DNA from: G021776435 sp046756245
GTDB lineage: Bacteria; Pseudomonadota; Alphaproteobacteria; Caulobacterales; Parvularculaceae
Direction: 5' to 3'
DNA length: 20,343 nucleotides
Assembly: GCA_046756245.1 (NCBI GenBank)
Contig: JBHHVZ010000049.1
Location: 1-20,343 of the forward strand
Made by a program: the position numbers and the translations under genes. Below, piece by piece: positions 14,062-20,343 of the stretch. Each line of letters starts with the position of its first letter. The stretch's first letter is position 1. Below the pieces are notes generated by a model that was given only the letters and a program-made list of their open reading frames with translations, was not told where the DNA came from and made no database searches.

Positions 14062-14166
14062 GCAATCAAAGCACGATTGCTCACGTCGGCGCGACTATAG
14101 CGAGATCGTTGCGCCGATCCCGCTATAGAGTTTTATCGATCGCGCGATCGAACCGGTTAACCGGTT
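14062..14166. repeat. Cluster of four palindromes upstream of miaB
   Basis: In order: GCAATC/GATTGC (14062-14067 and 14075-14080); a 13-of-14-bp hairpin (14095-14108 with 14115-14128, single A/C mismatch, loop TTGCGC); TCGATCGCGCGATCGA (14136-14151, perfect 16-bp palindrome); and AACCGGTTAACCGGTT (14151-14166, perfect 16-bp palindrome, also a tandem duplication of AACCGGTT). They occupy the middle of the 240-bp gap between the divergent DUF1223 gene and miaB. No coding frame here is credible, and the function is unknown. Confidence 0.75.
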
Positions 14167-14197
14167 TCCACTTAACCTGATTGCGCTCCGGCCCGGC

Positions 14198-14226
14198 TTG
14201 CTTCGGCGCGCCGCCTGTCCCATAGA
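14198..14226 (+). promoter_or_regulatory. Weak candidate promoter of the miaB operon
   Basis: TTGCTT (14198-14203) and CATAGA (14221-14226) are spaced by 17 bases and end 30 bases before the miaB ATG. Each hexamer matches the sigma-70 consensus at only about three positions. It is listed because the operon needs a promoter somewhere in this gap. Confidence 0.25.
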
Positions 14227-14256
14227 TGCGCCGATTGAGCGCAAATTCAGTGACGC

Positions 14257-15663
14257 ATGCGAAAAACCGCGGAAAAGAAGGGAAAATCGGTCTTCATCCG
14301 GACCTATGGGTGCCAGATGAACGTCTACGATTCCGAACGCATGGCGGGGTTGTTGAAGCCTCTGGGCTATGCCGAGGCGGAATCCGCCGAAGCCGCCGAT
14401 CTGGTGATCCTCAACACCTGCCATATCCGCGAAAAAGCGGCTGAAAAGGTCTATTCCGAGCTTGGGCGGCTGAAAAAGCTGAAGGATGAGAAGGCGCGCA
14501 GCGGCCGGCTGCTTACGCTCGCCGTCGCCGGCTGCGTGGCCCAGGCCGAAGGGCCTGAAATCACAGCGCGCGCGCCGCAAGTGGATATCGTGTTCGGCCC
14601 GCAGGCTTACCATCGCCTGCCGGAAATGCTGGCCCGCGCGGCTAGGGCGCGCGGCGAGGTGCTGGAGACCGACTTCGCGGTCGACGAGAAGTTCGACGCG
14701 CTGGGTGATGCGCGTCAGGCTGAACGCCCCACTGCGTTCCTCACTATTCAGGAAGGTTGCGATAAGTTCTGTACTTTCTGCGTCGTGCCCTATACGCGCG
14801 GCGCTGAAGTCTCCCGGCCGGTCGACGCCATTACGGCGGAAGCGCGGACGCTCGCAGCCCAGGGCGTGAAGGAGATCACCCTGCTCGGTCAGAACGTCAA
14901 CGCCTGGTCAGCCACGCCGCCAAAGGGTCGTTTCGGGTCCAAAACAGCACTTGGGGGCGGTGGTTCCTGGGGGCTCGGCCAGCTCTGCCGCCATCTGGCG
15001 CAGATCGGCGGAATCGAGCGCATCCGCTTCACCACCTCGCACCCGCGCGACATGGACGACAGTCTCATCGCCGCGCTCGGCGAGGAGGAAAAGCTGATGC
15101 CGTACCTCCACCTGCCGGTTCAGGCGGGGTCAGACCGGATTTTGAAGGCGATGAACCGCGGCCATACCGCGGACGCCTATCTGGGTCTGATTGAACGAAT
15201 CCGAGCAGCAAGGTCGGATATCGCCATTTCCGGCGACTTCATCGTTGGTTTCCCCGGCGAAACGACCGAGGATTTTGAACAGACTTTGGCCCTTGTGGAG
15301 GCGGTGGGCTACGCCTCGGCCTTTTCGTTCAAATATTCCCGCCGGCCGGGCACGCCGGGAGCGACGATGGCGCGACAGGTTCCCGAAGCCGAAAAAGAGG
15401 CGCGTCTGGCGCGCCTGCAGGCTTTGCTCGACAGCCAGAAACAGGCCTTCAACGCCGCCCAGAAGGGCCGGACCCTGCCGGTCCTTTTTGAGAAGCTGGG
15501 CCGGCGGGAAGGCCAGCTCATCGGCCGTTCGCCCTATTTGCAAAGCGTTCACGCAGATGCGCCACAATCCATGATAGGATTGATCGCGCCCGTGAGGATT
15601 GAAGGCGTTACGCCCAATGCGCTCGCGGGAACGTTGCCAGGAAAGGACGAGGCCGCCGCTTGA
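14257..15663 (+). CDS. miaB: tRNA-2-methylthio-N6-dimethylallyladenosine synthase MiaB
   Basis: A 468-residue radical-SAM methylthiotransferase that converts i6A37 to ms2i6A37 in tRNAs reading UNN codons. The N-terminal domain supplies three cysteines for the auxiliary cluster: Cys19 ('TYGCQMN'), Cys55 ('NTCHIREKA') and Cys93 ('AGCVAQAEG'). The radical-SAM cluster motif is Cys168-x3-Cys172-x2-Cys175 in 'GCDKFCTFCVVPYTRG'. A C-terminal TRAM domain follows (about 400-460). The loop after 'GQNVNAW' is about 11 residues longer than in the E. coli enzyme. An in-frame TGA six bases upstream makes ATG 14257 the earliest start; no strong ribosome site was seen. The stop overlaps phoH. It is first gene of miaB-phoH-ybeY-corC-lnt. 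Confidence 0.97.
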   Translation: MRKTAEKKGKSVFIRTYGCQMNVYDSERMAGLLKPLGYAEAESAEAADLVILNTCHIREKAAEKVYSELGRLKKLKDEKARSGRLLTLAVAGCVAQAEGPEITARAPQVDIVFGPQAYHRLPEMLARAARARGEVLETDFAVDEKFDALGDARQAERPTAFLTIQEGCDKFCTFCVVPYTRGAEVSRPVDAITAEARTLAAQGVKEITLLGQNVNAWSATPPKGRFGSKTALGGGGSWGLGQLCRHLAQIGGIERIRFTTSHPRDMDDSLIAALGEEEKLMPYLHLPVQAGSDRILKAMNRGHTADAYLGLIERIRAARSDIAISGDFIVGFPGETTEDFEQTLALVEAVGYASAFSFKYSRRPGTPGATMARQVPEAEKEARLARLQALLDSQKQAFNAAQKGRTLPVLFEKLGRREGQLIGRSPYLQSVHADAPQSMIGLIAPVRIEGVTPNALAGTLPGKDEAAA

Positions 15664-16643
15664 GCGAACAACCGACCGTCGAGGACGTCGAAATTCTGAA
15701 CTTCGACGACAACCGTCTCGTTGCGGACCTCTCGGGGGAACATGACGCCCATCTGGTTATCCTCGAGGAAGCTCTCGGGGTGCGCATCGACCCGCGCGGC
15801 AATCGCTTCGCGGTAAGCGGTCCCGCGCCCGCGCGCCAGTCTGCGCTGCGCGCGCTCGGCGACCTTTACGCGCGGCTCGAACGCGGCGAGACCGTCGGGC
15901 CGGCCGAGGCGCGGGCCGCGGCGCGGCTTGCCGATGCGCCGGTTCCCGCCGATGCGCCGTCGTCGCTGGCGATCCGCACGCCCAAACGTCTGATCAGTCC
16001 GCGCAGCCCCAACCAGGCCGCTTATCTGCGCGCGCTCGATTCAAACGATCTTGTCTTCGGCGTCGGACCAGCCGGCACCGGCAAGACCTATCTCGCCGTC
16101 GCTCACGCCGTCGGCCTGCTGCTGTCCGGCTCGGTCGAGCGCATGATCCTGTCGCGCCCGGCGCTCGAGGCCGGCGAGCGTATCGGGTTTCTGCCGGGCG
16201 ATATGAAAGAGAAGGTCGATCCCTATTTGCGTCCGCTTTACGACGCCCTTCACGATATGCTGCATGCGGATTATGTAGAGCGGCGGCTTGTTTCCGGCGA
16301 TATCGAGATCGCGCCGCTTGGCTTCATGCGCGGGCGCACGCTGGCGCGCGCGGCGGTAATCCTCGATGAGGCGCAGAACGCCACCATCGCGCAGATGAAA
16401 ATGTTCCTCACCCGCCTCGGCGAAGGCGCGCATATGGCGGTGACCGGCGATCCCAGCCAGTCCGACCTTCCGCCCGGCGAACCGTCCGGCCTTGCGGACG
16501 CGTTGTCGCTTTTGCGCGGCGTCGACGGCGTGGCGGAAACGCGCTTCACTGACGCTGACGTCGTCCGCCATCCGCTGGTGTCGAAAATTATCAGGGCGTA
16601 TGAGGCCCGCGCCGCCAAGCGGCGCAAGAAGGAGCGGTCATGA
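15660..16643 (+). CDS. phoH: PhoH family P-loop ATPase
   Basis: A 327-residue PhoH-like protein. Walker A is GPAGTGKT at 136-143 and Walker B is 'VILDEAQN' (233-240, Asp236-Glu237). 'LSRPALEAGERIGFLPGDMKEKVDPYLRPLYDAL' is the conserved family block. 'VTGDPSQSDLP' resembles sensor I of helicase-like proteins. The N-terminal ~100 residues are a small KH/R3H-like RNA-binding region in relatives. It is thought to act with YbeY in RNA processing, though its exact role is unsettled. The start is a TTG that overlaps the miaB stop (TTGA), with AGGACGAGG just upstream; no in-frame ATG nearby fits the family start. The stop overlaps the ybeY start as ATGA. Confidence 0.94.
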   Translation: MSEQPTVEDVEILNFDDNRLVADLSGEHDAHLVILEEALGVRIDPRGNRFAVSGPAPARQSALRALGDLYARLERGETVGPAEARAAARLADAPVPADAPSSLAIRTPKRLISPRSPNQAAYLRALDSNDLVFGVGPAGTGKTYLAVAHAVGLLLSGSVERMILSRPALEAGERIGFLPGDMKEKVDPYLRPLYDALHDMLHADYVERRLVSGDIEIAPLGFMRGRTLARAAVILDEAQNATIAQMKMFLTRLGEGAHMAVTGDPSQSDLPPGEPSGLADALSLLRGVDGVAETRFTDADVVRHPLVSKIIRAYEARAAKRRKKERS

Positions 16644-17122
16644 CCGTCGCAATGACGCCCGAACGCGCCTCTGTGCGCGTTGATTGCGAGGGATGGCGCG
16701 CGCTTGGCGACCTTGAAGCGCTGACCCGCCGTTGCTGCGAAGCCGTCGCCGCCGAATGCGGCGGACTTTCCGCGCCGGTCTCAATCTTGTTCGCAGACGA
16801 CGAATTCGTGCATGCGCTCAACCGGCGCTATCGCGGCGAGGACAGCCCGACCAACGTGCTTTCCTTCCCCGCCGGCGACGGCTCGACGGCTCCGGAGTGG
16901 CTCGGCGATGTTGCGCTCGCCTTCGAGACTTGCGAACGGGAAGCAGGCGAGGCCGGCGTTGCGCTCGCCGATCACGCCTCCCATTTATTGGTGCATGGCG
17001 TGTTGCATTTAATCGGTTATGATCACCACTCGGACGCGGACGCCGACGTGATGGAGGCTTTGGAAAGCCGCATTCTCGCCCGGCTGGGGGTTCGCGATCC
17101 ATATCGAGAGGAGAGGACCTGA
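16640..17122 (+). CDS. ybeY: Endoribonuclease YbeY (rRNA maturation factor)
   Basis: A 160-residue zinc metalloprotein of the UPF0054/YbeY family, needed for 16S rRNA 3' end maturation and ribosome quality control. The zinc-binding motif HGxLHLxGYDH is at 119-129 (His119, His123, His129). Upstream blocks 'LNRRYRGEDSPTNVLSFP' and 'LGDVALAFETCEREA' are typical. The start overlaps the phoH stop by four bases, and the stop shares one base with the corC start (TGATG), so translation is probably coupled through the operon. Confidence 0.96.
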   Translation: MTVAMTPERASVRVDCEGWRALGDLEALTRRCCEAVAAECGGLSAPVSILFADDEFVHALNRRYRGEDSPTNVLSFPAGDGSTAPEWLGDVALAFETCEREAGEAGVALADHASHLLVHGVLHLIGYDHHSDADADVMEALESRILARLGVRDPYREERT

Positions 17123-18033
17123 TGGATGGCGACGGCCCGGAGGCGGGCAGCAATAGGACGTTGTCTCCGGGAAAAGAAATTGGCGTTCTTTCACGACTTC
17201 GCCTGATGTTTTCAAAACCCCAAAGCGCTGAAGACATTGCGAGCGCCATAAACAATGGCGGCACGGAAGCTGCGCGCAATCTGACGAGGGCGCGTCGCGA
17301 AATGATCCGGCGGGTCGTCGCGTTCGACGAAAAACGCGTCGTCGACGTCATGGCGCCGCGCGCCGACATCGTCGCGGTCGACGTCAACACGCCGCTTGAA
17401 GATCTTGTGAAAATATTCTCCGAAGCCGGCCATTCGCGGCTTCCCATCTATCGTCGCGATCTCGACGATCCGGTCGGCATGGTCCACATCAAGGACGTTA
17501 TCGGGCTTCTGGCGAACGGCGGAACGCGCTTGTCCGCACAAGGCGCGATCCTCAAGCAAATCCGCAGGGAGATCCTCTACGTGCCGCCGTCCATGCGCGT
17601 GACGGACCTGCTTTTGCGCATGCAGGCGTCGCGCATCCACATGGCGCTCGTCATCGACGAATATGGCGGCACCGATGGCCTTCTGACGATTGAGGATCTG
17701 GTCGAGGAAATCGTCGGCGACATCAACGATGAACATGACGACGAAGAGTCGCCTTCCGTCACCGCCCATCCCGGCGGCGGGTGGGAGGCGGATGCGCGCG
17801 TCGAACTGGATGAATTCGCAGACGCTGCGGGCGTACGCCTTGTGGCCGACGACGATGAAGCCGACACGCTGGGCGGACTGGTGTTCTCACTCGCCGGCAG
17901 GGTGCCCCAGCGCGGCGAAGTGCTCTCGCACCCTTCTGGTCTCGATTTCGAGGTCGTCGAGGCGGACGCGCGAAAAATCAGGAAAATCCGTATACGGCGC
18001 TCTGCGCTGTCAACAAACGAAGCGGCGGAGTAA
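17122..18033 (+). CDS. corC: CorC/HlyC-type CBS-domain hemolysin family protein
   Basis: A 303-residue soluble protein with two CBS motifs (about 75-130 and 140-197; 'DVMAPRADIVAVDVNTPLEDL' and 'VPPSMRVTDLLLRMQASRIHMALVIDEYGGTDGLLT'). A C-terminal CorC/HlyC transporter-associated domain follows (about 215-295). It lacks the DUF21 membrane domain, so it is the short CorC/TlyC form. It is proposed to take part in magnesium/cobalt efflux, but this is not secure for alphaproteobacterial copies. The start is preceded by a purine-rich GAGAGGAGAGGA. It lies in the operon between ybeY and lnt, the common order in proteobacteria. Confidence 0.92.
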   Translation: MDGDGPEAGSNRTLSPGKEIGVLSRLRLMFSKPQSAEDIASAINNGGTEAARNLTRARREMIRRVVAFDEKRVVDVMAPRADIVAVDVNTPLEDLVKIFSEAGHSRLPIYRRDLDDPVGMVHIKDVIGLLANGGTRLSAQGAILKQIRREILYVPPSMRVTDLLLRMQASRIHMALVIDEYGGTDGLLTIEDLVEEIVGDINDEHDDEESPSVTAHPGGGWEADARVELDEFADAAGVRLVADDDEADTLGGLVFSLAGRVPQRGEVLSHPSGLDFEVVEADARKIRKIRIRRSALSTNEAAE

Positions 18034-18041
18034 GGCGTTTC

Positions 18042-19676
18042 ATGACGCAAAAGACCGGCGTCCTGCAGCGCGCGGCTGACGCGCTGGAGCAAGCGGCGAT
18101 CGCTGCAAGGAACGCCCGCGGCTGGCGCCGGCGTGGTCTCGCCTTTGTCGCCGGCGCCGCCGGCGCGCTCGCCTTTGCGCCTTTCTACGCCCTGCCTCTC
18201 CTGGTCGTCAGTTTTTGCGTGCTCGTTCTCCTGCTCGACGGCGTCGCCGCCGGCGAGCGGCGTTTGAGATCAGCGTTTTCGACTGGCTGGTGGTTCGGAT
18301 TCGGGCATTTTCTCATCGGCCTTTACTGGCTGGCGCTCTCGTTTTTCGTTCAAGCAGAAACGTTCGCATGGATGGCGCCCTTTGCGCTCTTCGGCATGCC
18401 GGCGGTTATTGCGCTGTTTCCGGCGATGGCGGCGGCGCTCGCCATGCGTTTCTGGAGCGGCGGCTGGCGGCGCATTCTCGTATTCGCGCTCGCATGGTCG
18501 GTTTTCGAATACGCTCGCGGCCATGTATTGACGGGCCTGCCCTGGAATCTCGCCGGTCAGGCGATGGCGGGAACCGCCGCCGGGGCCCAGAGCGCCGCCT
18601 ATTACGGGGCGTACGGACTGAGCTTGCTCGTGGTCGGTCTATTCGCCGCGCCGGCTGCGGGGCTCGGCCGCGGCCTGCCGCCGGCGCGGCGACTGCGGGG
18701 ACTGGCGGTATCCGCCGTCGGCGTCGCCGCGCTCTTTGCGCTCGGCTCGGCGCGGCTGGCGGCGCTCGATCCCGGCGTCCACGATGATATTTTCCTGCGG
18801 GTCGTGCAGCCAAACATCCCGCAGCGGGAAAAGATCGATCCGGAATTGTGGAGCCGCAATATCGCGCGCCATATGGCGCTGTCGGACGGCTCGGTTCCCG
18901 GAGGCGCGCGGGCCTATGTGATCTGGCCCGAAAACGGCGCGCCTTACATGAGCGAGGTGAAAAGCGCCTTGCAGGCGCTGTCGCGCACTCTGCCGAATTC
19001 GGCCGTGCTGATCGCCGGCGGGGTCCGGCGCGAAGCCGACGCGACCGGCCGGGAGCGCTATTTTAATTCAATCGCCGTCATTCCCGAGACCCCGGCCGGG
19101 CGTCGCGCCGTCGCCTTTTACGACAAGCACCATCTCGTGCCGTTCGGCGAATACCTTCCGTTCCGGAACGTCCTTCGCGCCGCCGGGCTGGCGCAACTTG
19201 CGCCCTATGAGGACGGATTTTCACCCGGCGAGGGGCCGCGCACATTGACCGTCGGCGGGCCGTCGTTTGCGCCGCTCGTCTGCTATGAAGCAATTTTTCC
19301 GGGCGCGCTTTATCCGCCCGGGCGCCGCCCTGATTGGCTGCTCACCGTCACCAACGACGCCTGGTTCGGCGACAGCGCCGGCCCGCGCCAGCATCTCGAT
19401 CAGGCGCGCCTGCGAACGATAGAGACAGGATTGCCGATGGCGCGCGCCGCCAACACCGGCGTTTCAGCCGTGATCGACGCCCAGGGCCGTTATATTGAGA
19501 CCTTACCGTTGTATGAGGCCGGCCGGATCAACGCGTTTTTACCGAAACCGTTGCCGCCGACGCTTTACGCCCGCCTCGGCGACTGGACCTATTTGTTGCT
19601 GATTGCGCTCGCCGCCGGAGTGCTGATTGTCACTCAACACGGATCAAACCGAGCCCACGTACGCGTTGCAGCGTGA
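18042..19676 (+). CDS. lnt: Apolipoprotein N-acyltransferase Lnt
   Basis: A 544-residue inner-membrane enzyme that adds the third acyl chain to the N-terminal cysteine of lipoproteins. The N-terminal ~230 residues form several membrane helices, and one closes the C-terminus (about 526-541). The periplasmic nitrilase domain between them holds the catalytic triad Glu297 ('VIWPENGAP'), Lys362 ('YDKHHLVPFGEYLP') and Cys414 ('LVCYEAIFP'). 'TNDAWFGDSAGPRQH' is the conserved substrate-loop block. ATG 18042 is eight bases after the corC stop, with GGAGTAAGG before it. It is the last gene of the miaB operon. A weak stem (ACGC/GCGT at 19661-19674) followed by a T-rich stretch (19679-19685) may terminate transcription. 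Confidence 0.97.
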   Translation: MTQKTGVLQRAADALEQAAIAARNARGWRRRGLAFVAGAAGALAFAPFYALPLLVVSFCVLVLLLDGVAAGERRLRSAFSTGWWFGFGHFLIGLYWLALSFFVQAETFAWMAPFALFGMPAVIALFPAMAAALAMRFWSGGWRRILVFALAWSVFEYARGHVLTGLPWNLAGQAMAGTAAGAQSAAYYGAYGLSLLVVGLFAAPAAGLGRGLPPARRLRGLAVSAVGVAALFALGSARLAALDPGVHDDIFLRVVQPNIPQREKIDPELWSRNIARHMALSDGSVPGGARAYVIWPENGAPYMSEVKSALQALSRTLPNSAVLIAGGVRREADATGRERYFNSIAVIPETPAGRRAVAFYDKHHLVPFGEYLPFRNVLRAAGLAQLAPYEDGFSPGEGPRTLTVGGPSFAPLVCYEAIFPGALYPPGRRPDWLLTVTNDAWFGDSAGPRQHLDQARLRTIETGLPMARAANTGVSAVIDAQGRYIETLPLYEAGRINAFLPKPLPPTLYARLGDWTYLLLIALAAGVLIVTQHGSNRAHVRVAA

Positions 19677-19685
19677 TTATTTTTT
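19661..19685 (+). terminator. Possible weak terminator after lnt
   Basis: A 4-bp ACGC/GCGT stem (extendable by one wobble pair) overlaps the lnt stop codon. It is followed by GATTA and then a run of T to 19685. The stem is short, so this may be a partial or rho-assisted stop. Confidence 0.35.
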
Positions 19686-19781
19686 CAACCGGACAATGAT
19701 CACTATTAAATCCTTGTAGGAATGCGATTTTAGCAACATCTAATAGGCGCCGGCGTTCAAAACGCTCCAAGCTTGCAACCT

Positions 19782-19810
19782 TTGCGCGATACGCAAATTT
19801 GCCTTATAGA
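19782..19810 (+). promoter_or_regulatory. Candidate promoter of the XRE regulator
   Basis: TTGCGC (19782-19787) and TATAGA (19805-19810) are spaced by 17 bases. The -35 hexamer lies inside a perfect inverted repeat TTTGCG-cgata-CGCAAA (19781-19797). The predicted transcription start would fall near 19817, just before another dyad. Confidence 0.45.
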
Positions 19811-19819
19811 AAGGGGCGG

Positions 19820-19849
19820 TAACGAAAACTAGGCGGGCTAGTTACGTTA
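19820..19849. promoter_or_regulatory. Operator-like dyad before the XRE gene
   Basis: Two nested perfect arms, TAACG/CGTTA (19820-19824 and 19845-19849) and AACTAG/CTAGTT (19827-19832 and 19838-19843), enclose a GCGGG centre with an asymmetric 2:1 bulge. Its position just after the predicted transcription start and before the start codon suits an autoregulatory operator or a leader hairpin. Confidence 0.5.
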
Positions 19850-19866
19850 GCAGCAGGATGAATCAA

Positions 19867-20292
19867 ATGTCGAAAAAGTCGCCGCACCCAATCGATGTTC
19901 ATGTTGGCGGGCGCGTCCGGCTGCGCAGGATGATGCTCGGAATGAGCCAGGACAAACTTGGCGAAGCACTGGGCTTAACCTTCCAGCAGATCCAAAAATA
20001 CGAAAAAGGCGTAAACAGGATCGGAGCGAGCCGCATCTTCCAGATCGCAAAAATCCTCAGCGTGCCGATCCAATTTTTTTACGATGACTACGAAGGCGCC
20101 ACGGCGCCGGGGTTCGCTGAGGAAAGCGGGTCGGACGACTCATTCATGGCGCTTTTGAATACGCCGGAAGGCGTACAGCTTTGCCGCTACTTTTCTGAAA
20201 TCAGCGATTCAAAAGTCAAAAAGCGCGTGCTCGATCTCGTTAAGTCGCTCGCCGAAGCGGAAGGCGAACGCGAGAGCGTCGTTCCGGCCTAG
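19867..20292 (+). CDS. XRE-family helix-turn-helix transcriptional regulator
   Basis: A 141-residue regulator with an N-terminal Cro/C1-type HTH (about 14-70). The conserved alphaproteobacterial sequence is 'GGRVRLRRMMLGMSQDKLGE' then 'LTFQQIQKYEKGVNRIGASR', followed by a short helical C-terminus with no recognised ligand domain. Members of this group commonly sit next to lnt and metK in alphaproteobacteria; their regulons are generally unknown to me. An ATG at 19858 is in frame, but AGCAGGA is almost touching it. ATG 19867 has that same site at about eight bases and gives the usual 'MSKK' start, so it is preferred. The 190-bp gap after lnt contains three dyads and a promoter-like pair, suggesting separate, autoregulated expression. 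Confidence 0.88.
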   Translation: MSKKSPHPIDVHVGGRVRLRRMMLGMSQDKLGEALGLTFQQIQKYEKGVNRIGASRIFQIAKILSVPIQFFYDDYEGATAPGFAEESGSDDSFMALLNTPEGVQLCRYFSEISDSKVKKRVLDLVKSLAEAEGERESVVPA

Positions 20293-20343
20293 CAGCCCGA
20301 ACCCGAAATTCGTCCCATTATTCAGCTTGCTCCGTACGAACTT

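Noticed and set aside
14157..14175. CtrA-like TTAA...TTAA pair upstream of miaB
   Set aside because: The two TTAA words are 11 bases apart instead of the 7 required, and the first is part of the AACCGGTT tandem palindrome.
14095..14613. 172-codon minus-strand frame across the miaB start and upstream gap
   Set aside because: It runs antisense through the conserved N-terminal domain of MiaB and through the palindromes; it has no domain and is treated as a shadow.

Overview
This 20.3 kb window reads as a chromosomal segment of a GC-rich alphaproteobacterium. By eye the GC content is a little above 60%. The lineage evidence is gene content and order: tsaB-rimI-fur and miaB-phoH-ybeY-corC-lnt-XRE regulator are both characteristic alphaproteobacterial arrangements, the Fur protein has the cysteine-poor alphaproteobacterial form, and there is an UrcA-family secreted protein. 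A marine Caulobacterales/Parvularculales-type relative is plausible, but that is inference. No rRNA, tRNA, CRISPR array, transposase or phage module was seen. Genes are densely packed and all main reading frames look intact.

Layout. (1) 1-3900: a small secreted UrcA-like protein (minus, with a good intrinsic terminator), a short-chain dehydrogenase (plus), and a large NADP-type malic enzyme with a C-terminal phosphotransacetylase-like domain (minus). (2) 3905-6502: a sulfotransferase-like P-loop protein, an NfuA-type Fe-S carrier, a dodecin flavin-storage protein and a RutE-like nitroreductase, all plus. (3) 6611-9049: a cytosolic AmpD-like amidase (minus), divergent from tsaB-rimI (ATGA overlap) and fur. 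(4) 9192-14016: a block of five unrelated genes (ferritin-like diiron protein, six-TM protein, CRTAC1/ASPIC-UnbV beta-propeller protein, VOC/PhnB-like protein, DUF1223 thioredoxin-like secreted protein). It separates fur from miaB, which are adjacent or close in many alphaproteobacteria. (5) 14257-19676: a tightly coupled operon miaB-phoH-ybeY-corC-lnt with stop/start overlaps, covering tRNA modification, RNA/ribosome maturation and envelope lipoprotein acylation. (6) 19867-20292: an XRE-family regulator with its own promoter-like region.

How they fit together. Several genes touch iron, Fe-S or flavin: nfuA, dodecin, the nitroreductase, fur, the diiron protein, and miaB (an Fe-S radical-SAM enzyme that could receive clusters from NfuA). 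Another group concerns translation quality (tsaB t6A, rimI, miaB ms2i6A, ybeY). A third concerns the envelope (amidase, lnt, DUF1223, UrcA).

Nothing in the window is clearly a new multi-gene system. The most unexplained signals are non-coding: a run of four consecutive palindromes in the 240-bp gap before miaB, dyads around the predicted start of the XRE gene, a 12-bp perfect inverted repeat with nested hairpins between rutE and the amidase, mutually exclusive hairpins in the rutE leader, and a palindrome that fills the spacer of the putative nfuA promoter. Among proteins, the ferritin-like diiron protein is the best candidate for uncharacterised chemistry.
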